Origin: Bhargavaea ullalensis
GTDB taxonomy: Bacteria; Bacillota; Bacilli; Bacillales_A; Planococcaceae
Strand: one strand, 5' to 3'
DNA: 64,000 nucleotides
Assembly (NCBI RefSeq): GCF_040545425.1
Contig: NZ_JBEPLW010000016.1
Shown here: positions 50,892 through 60,221 of the stretch, piece by piece
How positions within the stretch are numbered: position 1 is the stretch's first letter
Layout: every line of letters starts with the position of its first letter
Position numbers and translations under genes: made by a program
Notes under the pieces: model-generated
Database searches by the model: none
Seen by the model: the letters and a program-made list of their open reading frames with translations, nothing else
Told to the model about the DNA's origin: nothing

Positions 50892-52421
50892 TCAGCCGGC
50901 CGGGATGTTCACTTGTTCGCGCAGTTTGAATTTCATGAGCTTGCCGGAAGCGTTTCGCGGCAGTTCCTCTTCAAAGAGGATGTTTCTTGGAATCTTAAAA
51001 GCAGATAGGTTCTTCCGGCAGTAGGCCTCGAGCTCATCCGGATCGATCGTTTCTCCCTTTTTTGGAACGATCACCGCCGTCACGACTTCGCCCCACTTGG
51101 GGTCGGCAGTTCCGATGATGGCGACATCTGCAATCTGGGGATGCCCGTGAAGGACGTTTTCCACTTCTACGGAGTAGACGTTTTCGCCGCCGGTGATGAT
51201 CATGTCTTTGCTGCGGTCAACGATGTAGACATAGCCGTCTTCGTCACGGTATCCGAGGTCTCCCGTATGAAGCCAGCCGTCCCGCAGGGTGTCCGCCGTG
51301 GCTTCCGGCTTTTTGTAGTATTCCTTCATGATGGTCGGACCTCTCAAAATCAGTTCGCCGACTTCTCCGGGCACAGTTTCGCGGCCGTCCGGCGTGACGA
51401 GTTTGGCTTCGGTGAGCCACAGGCCTTCTTTGCCGGCGGAGCCGACTTTGGTTTCGTGGCCGGCGGGGGACAGGAAGATGCCGGACGGACCGCCTTCGGT
51501 GAGGCCGCACAGGCTGTAAAAGTTTTTGGTGTTGAAGAACTCGATGCACGCATTCACCTGTGAGGCGGACATCGGCGCGGCCCCGTAGGCGAACCGCTTC
51601 ACCGAAGATGTGTCATAGCGGTTCTTGTCTTCATGGGCGAGCAGGGCGTTGTACATCGTCGGCACGGCAAAGAAGTTGGTGATCCGGTATTTTTCGATGT
51701 CCCGGAACACGGCGGCCGGATTGAAGTCGCGGTGGATCACATGAGTCGCTCCGAGGAACAGGCCGCTCGTCAGGCAGATGATGAGCTGGGCGGCATGGAA
51801 AAGGGGCGCGAGATGGATAAAACGCTCCTCGGTGTTGTAGCCGAGCATGCCGATGAGCCCCACCATCGTGCTTGTCACCCGCTGATGGTCGAACAAGGCA
51901 CCTTTCGGGTGACCGGTCGTTCCGGAAGTGTACAAGATATGAAGATCGTCGGTGTCCGCAAGTGGAACCTCCGGGTTGGAAACGTTTTCAGAAAAAGCCG
52001 ATTCGATGGTCCGATTGCCGCTGATCGCAGGTGGTCCGGTGGTGATCACCTGACGGATGGCGGGGATGTCGCTGATTGTGCTCTGGATCATTTCTTCGTA
52101 TTCTGAATCACAGATGACGAGAACGCTGTCGGACTGGCCGAGGATATAGGCGAGCTCCCGCTCCACGAGCCGGAAATTCATCGGTACGAGAACGGCGCCG
52201 ATTTTGACGCATGCAAGATAGGCGATGGCGAAGTGGTCGGAGTTTTTCATCATCAAGGCGACTTTCTCGCCTTTTTTTATTCCTGATTCCATCAGTCCAT
52301 TGGCCAGCCGGTTCACTGTTCTGTTGAGGGCTTCGTACGTGTAAGTCCGATCTTCATAGATGACTGCCGTCTTTTCCGGATGCCTTAACACGTTTTGTTC
52401 AAATACCTGTACGAGATTCAT
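50892..52421 (-). CDS. Acyl-CoA synthetase / AMP-binding enzyme
   Basis: A 509-residue ANL-superfamily ligase. The phosphate loop is LYTSGTTGHPKGA. Later motifs are YSLCGLTEGG, the adenine-site TGDLGYRDEDGYVYIVDRSKDMI, and the catalytic Lys in PRNASGKLMK at the C-terminus. It activates a fatty or other carboxylic acid to acyl-CoA through an acyl-adenylate; chain length is not deducible. The start has AGGGGG upstream. It follows an enoyl-CoA hydratase gene on the same strand by 39 bases, so the two form a beta-oxidation-type operon. Confidence 0.9.
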   Translation of the reverse strand: MNLVQVFEQNVLRHPEKTAVIYEDRTYTYEALNRTVNRLANGLMESGIKKGEKVALMMKNSDHFAIAYLACVKIGAVLVPMNFRLVERELAYILGQSDSVLVICDSEYEEMIQSTISDIPAIRQVITTGPPAISGNRTIESAFSENVSNPEVPLADTDDLHILYTSGTTGHPKGALFDHQRVTSTMVGLIGMLGYNTEERFIHLAPLFHAAQLIICLTSGLFLGATHVIHRDFNPAAVFRDIEKYRITNFFAVPTMYNALLAHEDKNRYDTSSVKRFAYGAAPMSASQVNACIEFFNTKNFYSLCGLTEGGPSGIFLSPAGHETKVGSAGKEGLWLTEAKLVTPDGRETVPGEVGELILRGPTIMKEYYKKPEATADTLRDGWLHTGDLGYRDEDGYVYIVDRSKDMIITGGENVYSVEVENVLHGHPQIADVAIIGTADPKWGEVVTAVIVPKKGETIDPDELEAYCRKNLSAFKIPRNILFEEELPRNASGKLMKFKLREQVNIPAG

Positions 52422-52460
52422 GTCCCATCCCCCTAAAGTTTTGGTCCGGTGGCTCGATCG

Positions 52461-53246
52461 TCAGTAGCCCCTGAATGCCGGCCGGCGCTTTTCGGCGAAC
52501 GCGGACAGGCCTTCTGTCAGGTCGTGCGATTTGGTGTGTTCCCGGAGTGACAGCAGTTCTTGTTTCAAGGCAATCTCCAGCGGCTGTTCCATGCCGTCCG
52601 CGACGAGTTCCTTCATCTTCCGTAGCACCAGCGGGCTTTTCGCGGAAATTTTATCAGCCGTGTCCTGGACGGCGGCCTCCAGATTTTCTGGCGGGACCAC
52701 TTCCTGGACCAGGCCGAAGTCTTTCATATCATCTGCACTGAGGAAGTCTCCCGTGAACAGCAGGTATTTGGCCCGGTTGATGCCGATTTTTCTCGGCAAT
52801 TTCACGGCGCCGCCGCCTCCCGGGATCACGCCGAAATTCGCATGACCGTCACCGATTCTTGCTTTCTGTGAAGCGATGACAATGTCCGCCGTCATGGCAA
52901 TTTCCAGCCCGCCCGCCACCGTGATGCCATTGAGTGCTGCGATTAATGGCTTGCTCAACTTTTCGAGTTTGCCGAACACCGACCCGACAAGGTCCAGCAG
53001 GCCCGGTTCAAGGGAGTCTTGCGTTTCAATGTCTTCCAGCAATTCCTTCAGGTCTGCCCCTGCACAAAACGCTTTTCCTTTTCCTGAGACGATTACAACC
53101 CGGACGTCTTCATCGTGTTCGGCCCGGATCACCGCTTCTTCAAGTGCGCGAAGCAGTTCTTTGCTGATGGCGTTCATTTCCTCGGGCCGATTCAAGTAAA
53201 TCCAGGCGGACTGGTTTCGTTTCTCGTACAAAATCGGTTCTGTCAT
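52461..53246 (-). CDS. Enoyl-CoA hydratase/isomerase family protein
   Basis: A 261-residue crotonase-fold enzyme. Residues SGKGKAFCAGADLKEL provide the oxyanion-hole loop, and GITVAGGLEIAMTADIVIA the second; the position for the acidic residues in HANFGVIPGGGG has a Phe and Gly at one of the two usual Glu sites, so hydratase activity is not certain. The start at 53246 has AGGAGG 6 bases upstream; an earlier ATG at 53291 is too close to its own site. It is the first gene of the operon with the acyl-CoA synthetase. Confidence 0.87.
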   Translation of the reverse strand: MTEPILYEKRNQSAWIYLNRPEEMNAISKELLRALEEAVIRAEHDEDVRVVIVSGKGKAFCAGADLKELLEDIETQDSLEPGLLDLVGSVFGKLEKLSKPLIAALNGITVAGGLEIAMTADIVIASQKARIGDGHANFGVIPGGGGAVKLPRKIGINRAKYLLFTGDFLSADDMKDFGLVQEVVPPENLEAAVQDTADKISAKSPLVLRKMKELVADGMEQPLEIALKQELLSLREHTKSHDLTEGLSAFAEKRRPAFRGY

Positions 53247-53317
53247 CTGTCTCCTCCTACATTTCATTTTCAATTGGGCATCCCGGCTCATTCACCTCCG
53301 AAATAGATGTCAGAATA

Positions 53318-53346
53318 ATTGTACTTCATAATAAATTAAGAGACAA
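53318..53346 (-). promoter_or_regulatory. Sigma-A promoter of the enoyl-CoA hydratase operon
   Basis: On the reverse strand TTGTCT (53346-53341) and TACAAT (53323-53318) are 17 bases apart. Confidence 0.6.
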
Positions 53347-53471
53347 TCTCGTTTTGGAATGGGGTGCATTGGAAATTTCAACTATTTTACTGCAAAGGAT
53401 CAAAAATAGGATATAATTGATTAGAATTAAAGAAAATATTGGTGGATTTACAATGGAAGTGGGGGAACGGG

Positions 53472-53942
53472 ATGAACAAAAAGCGGGTTCAACGCGGCGG
53501 CTTTGTGATGATGGCTTTGTTCGGTGTGCTGGTCATCGTCAGCCTGAATGCGGGATTAATAAGAAGCACCCATCCGGTTGCCTGGCTTCTGTTGGCAGGC
53601 GCTTTTCTGAGGGTCTCGGTGTTTTCGGGAACCATCATGGGAGGAAGGAGAACAAGGAAAACGCAAGTGCCGGCCTCACCGGCAATGAAGTCTAAAAAAG
53701 GCACAGGGTCCCCGTCATTGAGGAAGATGGACCATGAAGCAGTCCCGGTTAACAGCCGCAAGCTGTCGAAGGTTCATGCGGAAGTGCTGCTCGATGCAAA
53801 AGAACGGAAATTGCGGCATCTTGCCATCAAACGGGACCGTTTACAAGAGAAGTCGGAAATTGCGGAACTGGAAATGGAGATTCGCCGTGTGGCAAAAGAG
53901 CAGGAAGAAACAGAAGAATACTTGATGAGCCTGAAGGGATAA
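53472..53942 (+). CDS. Small membrane protein with a C-terminal coiled coil
   Basis: A 156-residue protein. Two hydrophobic segments at about 12-32 and 38-58 (FVMMALFGVLVIVSLNAGL; PVAWLLLAGAFLRVSVFSGT) are followed by a basic linker and a long charged coiled coil (about 95-152, KERKLRHLAIKRDRLQEKSE). ATG 53472 follows GGGGG. No family recognised. It lies just upstream of the germination operon but is separated from it by a terminator. Confidence 0.7.
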   Translation: MNKKRVQRGGFVMMALFGVLVIVSLNAGLIRSTHPVAWLLLAGAFLRVSVFSGTIMGGRRTRKTQVPASPAMKSKKGTGSPSLRKMDHEAVPVNSRKLSKVHAEVLLDAKERKLRHLAIKRDRLQEKSEIAELEMEIRRVAKEQEETEEYLMSLKG

Positions 53943-53971
53943 AGAGCCCGGCTCGTCCCCGCGAACGATCG

Positions 53972-54010
53972 ACACCCTCTTAAGATTTCATTGAGGCTGT
54001 CTTTTTTTTG
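53972..54010 (+). terminator. Terminator after the coiled-coil membrane protein
   Basis: A 9-bp stem with one mismatch (53972-53980 with 53994-54002), followed by eight T. Confidence 0.7.
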
Positions 54011-54088
54011 CCCAAATCTTTCATCCTATGTATAATCCATCTCCCTTGTTTTCATACTGTCTGTAAATATGGCGGGAGAGGGGGCCGG

Positions 54089-55666
54089 ATGGCAATGACC
54101 GATAGGAAGCAAGATGCGTCTGCCGTGGATTCCGGACGGGACCGCCTGCAAAAGAGTCTGCAGGAGAATCTGCTTTTGTTAAAGGTGACTTTGGGAGAAA
54201 GCTCGGACATTGTCTGCCGGGAGGTCGCAATTGGCCGGGAAGGGATTCCGGCCGGTATTTTGTACACGGATGGTTTGACGGATACGGCCTCCCTCCAGGA
54301 TTTTCTCCTGGAAACGCTGATGATCGATTTGCCGGAAATAGAAGTAAGAGAGGGCGGACAGCCGGATGCCGCCTTCCTGGAAGAGCTGAAAGAACGGATT
54401 TTGACGGTCGCAGAAGTGCAGGAGTCCGACACGGTTTCTTCCTTGCTGGACAGTCTGCTGTCGGGGGATACACTCCTGCTCGTGGACGGGTTTGCCGCCG
54501 GCCTGGTTATCCCGAACCGAAAATGGGCGGAGCGGCAGGTCACCGAGCCGAATTCACAGACCGTTGTCCGCGGTCCGCGGGATTCGTTCACGGAAAATAT
54601 CCGGGTGAACACGGCGCTGATCCGGCGGCGGTTGAAGGATCCGAATCTATGGAATGAATCAAGAAAGGTCGGCACACGGTCCGGGACCGAGGTGGAGCTG
54701 ATGTATATCCACGGCCTGGTCGAGGAAAGTGTGCTGGACGAGCTGCGCAGAAGGCTGGACTTGATCAAGATCGACGGGATCCTGTCAAGCGGATATATCG
54801 AGGAGTTTATCCAGGATACCGACTATACGATGTTCCCCACGATCTACAACACGGAGCGGCCGGACGCGGTGGCGGCCAACCTGCTGGAGGGAAGAATTGC
54901 GATTCTCGTGGACGGCACTCCATTTGTGCTGATCGTGCCGGCGCTGTTCGTCCAGTTTTTCCAGTCTCCCGAAGATTATTATCAACGGGTGTTATTTTCA
55001 AGTTTTATCCGGCTCCTCCGTTATGCTTCGTTTTGGATCGCCATGCTGCTCCCGGCCTTTTATATCGCCATCACGACGTTCCACCCAAATATGCTGCCGC
55101 CGCCACTTTTGATCAGTCTGGCCGCCCAGCGCGAAGGTGTCCCGTTCCCGGCACTCATGGAGGCCTTCATCATGGAATTGGCGTTTGAGATTCTGAGGGA
55201 GGCCGGGCTGCGGATGCCGCGGAATATCGGATCGGCCATTTCCATCGTCGGCGCGATGGTCATCGGGACGGCGGCGGTGGAAGCGGGGATCATTTCCGCT
55301 GCGATGGTGATCGTCGTTTCCCTGACTGCCATTGCCAACTTCGTTTCCCCGGTGTACGACCTCGGATTTACGGTGCGGATCATGCGATTCGGCTTCATGA
55401 TCATTGCGGGTTGCTTTGGTTTTTACGGCATCATGATCGGTCTGATCCTTATGATTTTGCATATGTGCAGCCTGCGTTCGTTTGGCGTCCCTTATACGAG
55501 CCCGCTCGCACCGTTTAACTGGAGCGATCAAAAAGACACGATGATCCGGGCGCCGATCCCCCGCATGTTCCGGCGTCCGAAGCTGATCGGGAAAGCAAAC
55601 CCGGTCCGTCAGCAGCCGGCCGTACCCGGAACTCCGGATACGGACAACTCTGAATCGAAAAGGTGA
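54089..55666 (+). CDS. gerKA: Spore germinant receptor A subunit (GerA/GerK family)
   Basis: A 525-residue protein of the GerA family. A soluble N-terminal domain (about 1-280; LYTDGLTDTASLQDFLLET, VRGPRDSFTENIRVNTALIRRR) precedes a membrane domain with about five or six helices (about 290-470) and the conserved ALMEAFIMELAFEILREAGLRMP block. With the C and B subunits it forms a nutrient-gated ion channel in the spore inner membrane. ATG 54089 follows GGGAGAGGGGG; a second ATG two codons on is also possible. It starts the operon. Confidence 0.9.
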   Translation: MAMTDRKQDASAVDSGRDRLQKSLQENLLLLKVTLGESSDIVCREVAIGREGIPAGILYTDGLTDTASLQDFLLETLMIDLPEIEVREGGQPDAAFLEELKERILTVAEVQESDTVSSLLDSLLSGDTLLLVDGFAAGLVIPNRKWAERQVTEPNSQTVVRGPRDSFTENIRVNTALIRRRLKDPNLWNESRKVGTRSGTEVELMYIHGLVEESVLDELRRRLDLIKIDGILSSGYIEEFIQDTDYTMFPTIYNTERPDAVAANLLEGRIAILVDGTPFVLIVPALFVQFFQSPEDYYQRVLFSSFIRLLRYASFWIAMLLPAFYIAITTFHPNMLPPPLLISLAAQREGVPFPALMEAFIMELAFEILREAGLRMPRNIGSAISIVGAMVIGTAAVEAGIISAAMVIVVSLTAIANFVSPVYDLGFTVRIMRFGFMIIAGCFGFYGIMIGLILMILHMCSLRSFGVPYTSPLAPFNWSDQKDTMIRAPIPRMFRRPKLIGKANPVRQQPAVPGTPDTDNSESKR

Positions 55667-55670
55667 TTCC

Positions 55671-56843
55671 ATGAAAAAGCCGCTCTTGATCATACTGATC
55701 TGTTGCTGTTTTCTTACCGGTTGCTGGGACAAGCGGGAATTGAATGAGATCGCCATCACCGTCGCATTCGGGATCGACAAGTCGGACGACGGTGGTTTCC
55801 GGGTCTCCGCGCAGATTGTTGTGCCTTCTGCCATATCCTCAACCAAAGGAGCTGAGGCAACCCCCGTCCTCCTGTTCCAGGCGGATGGCGAGACCGCTTA
55901 CGAAGCGATCCGCAAGATGACGAAGCAAGTGCCACGGAAGATTTACCCGGGTCATCTGAAGCTTCTTGTGATCGGAGAGGAAATGGCGAGAGAGGGGATT
56001 TGGGACTCGCTGGATATCTTCGTTCGTGACTGGGAATTGCGGCCTGATTTTTCCGTTGTTGTTTCAAAAGACCGTCCGGCCTCGGAAATTCTGGCGGTTC
56101 CGACCGCGCTTGACACGATTCCGGCCAACAAACTCTTTGAGATGCTGGAAAACTCTTCGGATAACTGGTCGGCAGTCCAGAAGATCTCTCTTCATGAGCT
56201 GCTCGCTGATATATCCAGCGAAGGAAAGGATGCCGTGCTGACCGGTGTGATGTCAACCGGCGATCCCGGTGAGGCCAGCAAGGAAATGATGGGGGAAATC
56301 CGGCCGGCCGTCCGGCTGTATTTTGATAATCTGGCCGTCTTTGAAAAAGACCGGCTCGTCGGCTGGCTCGGCGCGGAACAAAGCAAGGGCTTCAACTATG
56401 TGTCCGGAAATATAAAAAGTACGGTCGAAACCGTTTCCTGCCCAGAGGGGGGAAACGTGGCCATTGAAGTGACGAAGTCGGATTCCAAAATCAAGGCAAG
56501 CTTCAACGGTGAAAGTCCGGAAATGGAAATCACGGTCAAGAACAAAGGCAATGTCGGATCCGTCCAATGCGGACTTGACATGAAAAAGCCGGAAAGTCTT
56601 CACACCTTGGAGAGTCTCTTTGAAAAGAAACTGACGGGCACCATCGAGGAAACGATCAAGGAAGCCCAGTCTCGAAGGGGCTCTGATATTTTTGGATTCG
56701 GGCGGACCATCCACCGGTCTTATCCTGACAAGTGGAAGAGCCTGAAAAGTGAGTGGGCCGATCACGGCTTCTCGGATGTTCCGGTAAAGGTCAAGGTGGA
56801 GATGGACATCCAGATGACCGGGACATTGCTGAACCCGCTTTGA
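55671..56843 (+). CDS. gerKC: Spore germinant receptor C subunit lipoprotein (Ger(x)C family)
   Basis: A 390-residue lipoprotein. The signal peptide ends in the lipobox FLTGC (Cys18), followed by the family hallmark WDKRELNEIAITVAFGIDKS. The Ger(x)C domain extends to about residue 370 and ends VKVKVEMDIQMTGTLLNPL. It starts 4 bases after the A subunit gene and is anchored to the outer face of the spore inner membrane. Confidence 0.92.
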   Translation: MKKPLLIILICCCFLTGCWDKRELNEIAITVAFGIDKSDDGGFRVSAQIVVPSAISSTKGAEATPVLLFQADGETAYEAIRKMTKQVPRKIYPGHLKLLVIGEEMAREGIWDSLDIFVRDWELRPDFSVVVSKDRPASEILAVPTALDTIPANKLFEMLENSSDNWSAVQKISLHELLADISSEGKDAVLTGVMSTGDPGEASKEMMGEIRPAVRLYFDNLAVFEKDRLVGWLGAEQSKGFNYVSGNIKSTVETVSCPEGGNVAIEVTKSDSKIKASFNGESPEMEITVKNKGNVGSVQCGLDMKKPESLHTLESLFEKKLTGTIEETIKEAQSRRGSDIFGFGRTIHRSYPDKWKSLKSEWADHGFSDVPVKVKVEMDIQMTGTLLNPL

Positions 56844-56866
56844 GGACAAGTAGGAGGACGGCTGAG

Positions 56867-57988
56867 ATGAAGGAAACCGAGAGAATCAGTGCCTATCAAT
56901 TCGGAGTGCTCGTCTTTTTTTTCACGACGGGCACAAGTATCTTGGCAGTGCCGGCTGTTTTGGCGGAAAAGTCCGGACAGGATGCCTGGCTGGCGGCTGT
57001 TGCAGGGACGTTGGCCGGAATGGTCATCATCGCTCTTTATGGTGTGCTGGCCCGCTGCTATCCGGGAATGTCACTTTTTGAGGCGATGGAATGGGTTCTC
57101 GGCCGATGGATCGGAAAGGTCATGGTCGCGGTATTCATCGTCGTCATGATGAATTACGCGTCCAGTTTGCTTTATTACCTGGGTGCATTTCTGCAGACGG
57201 AAATGCTGCCGAATACGCCGATGCCCGCGCTGAATCTCCTTATGCTCGCGGCCGTTCTGCTTGGTTTGTTTCTCGGGCTGGAGACGATTGCCCGTGCATC
57301 AGAAATTTTTATTGTGATGTACTTCCTGTTTTTGTTCCTGTTGTTCATTTTATTGCTGCCGGAAATCAAAGTCGAGAACATCCGGCCGGTTTTTGAGCAT
57401 GGAGCCGGAACGATTGCCCGTGCCTCTTTTCCCCTGATTGAGGTGTTTGCACTGAACACGGTCACCATGCTCGTGATTTATTCTGTTTCCACCAACAGTG
57501 AGAAAGGGGCCGGCCGTTCGATGTTGGTCGGCAGCGCGATCAGTGCGGCGGTGATCATCTTGCTAACGCTTTTATGCGTCACCGTACTGGGCGGCGACAA
57601 TACGGCGAAACAGCAATACCCGGGATATGAACTGGCCAAGAGGATCGACATCGGAAACTTTATTCAGCGGATCGAATCGACGATGGCTTTCCTGTGGCTG
57701 ATTACGCTGTTTTTCAAGACTTCGATTTACCTGTATGCGGCGACGCTCGGGACTTCCCGGCTGTTCGGGACAGGGAATTACAGGACATTTATTCTGCCGC
57801 TGGGGACGATGGCTTTTCTTTTGTCCCTGACCCTGTTTCCGAGCATCATCGAGTTTAAAGAGTGGCGGGCAACCGTCGGAGTGAAACTTTCCATTTTATC
57901 GGGCATTGTCATTCCGCTGTTGCTCGCGGCCGTGTACGTCATCCGCCGAAAACAATTGAAAAGGAAGAAAGTAGCCGAACGGTGTTAA
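56867..57988 (+). CDS. gerKB: Spore germinant receptor B subunit (GerB, APC-type permease)
   Basis: A 373-residue membrane protein with ten predicted helices, of the GerB/APC superfamily that binds the nutrient germinant. The start KETERISAYQFGVLVFFFTT followed by GTSILAVPAVLAEKSGQDAW is typical. ATG 56867 has AGGAGG 9 bases upstream. The gene order A-C-B matches B. subtilis gerK. A terminator follows. Confidence 0.92.
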   Translation: MKETERISAYQFGVLVFFFTTGTSILAVPAVLAEKSGQDAWLAAVAGTLAGMVIIALYGVLARCYPGMSLFEAMEWVLGRWIGKVMVAVFIVVMMNYASSLLYYLGAFLQTEMLPNTPMPALNLLMLAAVLLGLFLGLETIARASEIFIVMYFLFLFLLFILLLPEIKVENIRPVFEHGAGTIARASFPLIEVFALNTVTMLVIYSVSTNSEKGAGRSMLVGSAISAAVIILLTLLCVTVLGGDNTAKQQYPGYELAKRIDIGNFIQRIESTMAFLWLITLFFKTSIYLYAATLGTSRLFGTGNYRTFILPLGTMAFLLSLTLFPSIIEFKEWRATVGVKLSILSGIVIPLLLAAVYVIRRKQLKRKKVAERC

Positions 57989-57998
57989 GGCGGACGCG

Positions 57999-58031
57999 AC
58001 GACCATGCGAAGCAGCATGGTCGTTTTCGCG
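57999..58031 (+). terminator. Terminator of the ger operon
   Basis: A 10-bp perfect stem (57999-58008 with 58015-58024) followed by TTTTCG. Confidence 0.8.
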
Positions 58032-58041
58032 TTTTCGGAAA

Positions 58042-58146
58042 GCGTCTCACTCGCGGCGCATAGCGTCTCACTCGCGCGGGTTAGCGTCTCACTCGCACCG
58101 GATTGCGTCTCACTCGCCGCACTTAGCGTCTCACTCGCCCCTTTAT
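58042..58146. repeat. 21-bp-period repeat array E (5 units)
   Basis: GCGTCTCACTCGC (unit 4 preceded by T, the rest by A) starts at 58042, 58063, 58084, 58105 and 58126, exactly 21 bases apart. The 13-base core is invariant and the 8 intervening bases are different in each unit. It lies directly after the ger terminator. Confidence 0.92.
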
Positions 58147-58173
58147 GCCTTCCGTTCCTTCCATAATTGTGTG

Positions 58174-58200
58174 TTGAAACGCTCCGCCCGCCCATATGAT
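58174..58200 (+). promoter_or_regulatory. Possible promoter of the dehydrogenase-isomerase-kinase operon
   Basis: TTGAAA (58174-58179) and TATGAT (58195-58200) are only 15 bases apart. This is below the usual spacing, so the call is weak. Confidence 0.3.
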
Positions 58201-58254
58201 GAAGGAAAGTCGGCGACGTGGCGGGTGCGGGCAACGGAGAGGGGGATCGGGAAG

Positions 58255-59322
58255 TTGGGCAAGCTCAGGGTGGGTGTGATCGGGGCGGGGATGATTTCGG
58301 ATTATCATTTGCAGTCGTATGCGGCGAACGAGGAGACGGAGCTTCACGGAATCTACGATTTGTCGGCGGAGCGGGCGCGGGAGAAGGCGGCAAGGTACGG
58401 GGTCAACAAGGTGTACAGGTCGACGGCGGAACTGCTGGCGGATCCCAAGATTGACGCGGTGAGCATCTGCACCTGGAATGACACGCATGCGCAGTTGTCG
58501 GTTGACGCTGTTTCTCACGGGAAACACGTGCTCGTGGAAAAGCCGCTCGCGATGACATATCCGGAGGCGCTGAAGATCCGGGATGCGGCTGCCGGGCGGA
58601 GTCAGGTGTTCCAGGTCGGGTTCGTTCGCCGGTTCGCAGCGGGGACGCGGGTGCTGAAGAAGTTCATCGACGACGGGCTGCTCGGCGGGATTTATTACGC
58701 AAAGGCGACGCATCTGCGGAGGATCGGCAATCCGGGCGGGTGGTTCGCGGACCGGTCGCGCTCCGGCGGCGGGCCGCTCATCGACCTCGGGGTGCACTTG
58801 ATCGACACGGTCTGGTACCTGATGGGGAAGCCGAAAGTCGCGCGGATCAAGGGGGTGACTCACCGGGAGCTCGGCAACCGGGCGAACGTCGGGAACCTGT
58901 CGTTTTATAAGGCGGCCGACTACAGCGCGGACAAGAACGACGTCGAGGACCTGGCCGCGGCGCTGATCGAGTTCGAGAACGGCGCCTCGCTCTTGCTCGA
59001 CGTGTCGTTCAGCCTGCATGCGAAGGAGACCGAGACGAAGATCCAGCTTTTTGGGAAGAAGGGCGGTGCGGAACTGGAGCCGGAACTGTTGCTCGTGACG
59101 GAACAGCACGACACGATTTTGAACGTGCATCCTCAGATTGACCACTTGACGCTTGATTTTGACGAGGCGTTCGGGTCGGAGATCGATCACTTTGTCGCAT
59201 GCTGCCTCGGAGGCGGGGGGACGCATGCGCCGCTTGAGGACGGGCTTGAGGTGATGAAGATGCTGGACGGGATCTACGAGTCGGCGAAATCCGGTCAGGA
59301 GGTGGTGTACGGTGACGGTTAG
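58255..59322 (+). CDS. Gfo/Idh/MocA-family oxidoreductase
   Basis: A 355-residue NAD(P)-dependent dehydrogenase of the Gfo/Idh/MocA family. The Rossmann motif is VGVIGAGMIS (residues 6-15). EKPLAMTYPEA carries the catalytic Lys, and DLGVHLIDTVWYLMG the family's substrate-side His. The start is TTG 58255, with AGGGGG 9 bases upstream; longer open frames run backward through the repeat array and have no site. The next gene starts inside its end. Members oxidise or isomerise sugars and inositols. Coding sequence is markedly GC-rich here. Confidence 0.87.
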   Translation: MGKLRVGVIGAGMISDYHLQSYAANEETELHGIYDLSAERAREKAARYGVNKVYRSTAELLADPKIDAVSICTWNDTHAQLSVDAVSHGKHVLVEKPLAMTYPEALKIRDAAAGRSQVFQVGFVRRFAAGTRVLKKFIDDGLLGGIYYAKATHLRRIGNPGGWFADRSRSGGGPLIDLGVHLIDTVWYLMGKPKVARIKGVTHRELGNRANVGNLSFYKAADYSADKNDVEDLAAALIEFENGASLLLDVSFSLHAKETETKIQLFGKKGGAELEPELLLVTEQHDTILNVHPQIDHLTLDFDEAFGSEIDHFVACCLGGGGTHAPLEDGLEVMKMLDGIYESAKSGQEVVYGDG

Positions 59323-60205
59323 GCTGAATAATCCGGTCGGGGTGATCACGGACAATCTGCGGCTGCCGGTGCGGGAGGCGCTGGTGAAGGCGAAGGAGAT
59401 CGGCGCGGACGGGGTCCAGATGTATGCGGTATCGGGCGAGCTGGAGCCTTCGCAAATGAGCCCCGCCAAGAGACGGGAGCTGACGGGGTTTATTGCCGGG
59501 CTCGGTCTGGAGGTGTCGGCGATTTGCGGGGATCTCGGCGGGCACGGGTTTCAGGATCCGGCGGCGAACCGGGAGAAGATCGAGAAGTCGAAGCGGATCA
59601 TCGACTTGGCGAAGGATCTCGGGACGGATGTGGTGACGACGCATATCGGGATCGTGCCGGAGGATGAGTCGGGGCGGATGTATGCGGTGATGCAGGAGGC
59701 GTGCGGGGAGCTGGCGGCTTATGCGAAAAGTGTGGACGGGTATTTCGCGATCGAGACGGGACCGGAGACGGCGGAACGGCTGAAGCGGTTTCTTGATTCG
59801 TTGCCGGGCGACGGGGTGTCGGTGAATTATGATCCGGCGAATCTCGTGATGGTCACGGGGGACGATCCGGTGAGGGGGGTGCATCTGCTGAAGGACTATA
59901 TCGTTCATACGCATGTGAAGGATGGTGTCCGGCTTGCTTGTGTGGATCCGCGGGATGTGTACGGGATGCATGGGTTCAATGAGGGCAGTTCGCACGGGGA
60001 CATTGCGGCGATGGTGGAAAGCGGGGCGTTTTTCCGTGAGGTGCCGCTCGGTGAGGGGGCGGTCGGGTTCGATGCGTACTTCCGGGCGCTTGCGGACATC
60101 GGGTATGATGGGTATCTGACGGTGGAGCGCGAGGTGCGGGCCGATCCGGTGCGGGATATTTCAGAGGCGGTACGGTTCATCAATCAGTACCGGTTCCCGC
60201 CGTGA
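59312..60205 (+). CDS. Sugar phosphate isomerase/epimerase (xylose-isomerase-like TIM barrel)
   Basis: A 297-residue AP-endonuclease-2/xylose-isomerase-like TIM barrel. Metal-site residues occur in THIGIVP, AIETGPE, NYDPAN, VHTHVKD and TVEREV, in the usual order. Family members isomerise or epimerise sugars or inosose. GTG 59312 has AGGAGG upstream and overlaps the dehydrogenase gene by 11 bases. Together with the dehydrogenase and the kinase it suggests a sugar or cyclitol catabolic route. Confidence 0.85.
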   Translation: MTVRLNNPVGVITDNLRLPVREALVKAKEIGADGVQMYAVSGELEPSQMSPAKRRELTGFIAGLGLEVSAICGDLGGHGFQDPAANREKIEKSKRIIDLAKDLGTDVVTTHIGIVPEDESGRMYAVMQEACGELAAYAKSVDGYFAIETGPETAERLKRFLDSLPGDGVSVNYDPANLVMVTGDDPVRGVHLLKDYIVHTHVKDGVRLACVDPRDVYGMHGFNEGSSHGDIAAMVESGAFFREVPLGEGAVGFDAYFRALADIGYDGYLTVEREVRADPVRDISEAVRFINQYRFPP

Positions 60206-60221
60206 GAAGGGGGTGTTTCGG

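Noticed and set aside
58042..58146. Array E (and the other 21-bp arrays) as a CRISPR array
   Set aside because: Cores are 6-13 bases and spacers 8-15, far shorter than CRISPR repeats (about 23-47) and spacers (about 26-50). No cas genes are present.
57896..58234. Open frames through the repeat arrays as genes for 7-residue-repeat proteins (for example a SETLxxA-type repeat on the reverse strand)
   Set aside because: Because 21 is a multiple of 3, any stop-free unit gives a long open frame. No ribosome sites exist, and variation falls in a block rather than at third codon positions.
58123..59469. Long reverse-strand frames opposite the Gfo/Idh and kinase genes (also 60180-61262 and 59009-59995)
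   Set aside because: They are antisense shadows of GC-rich coding sequence: Arg/Pro/His-rich, no ribosome sites, no family features.
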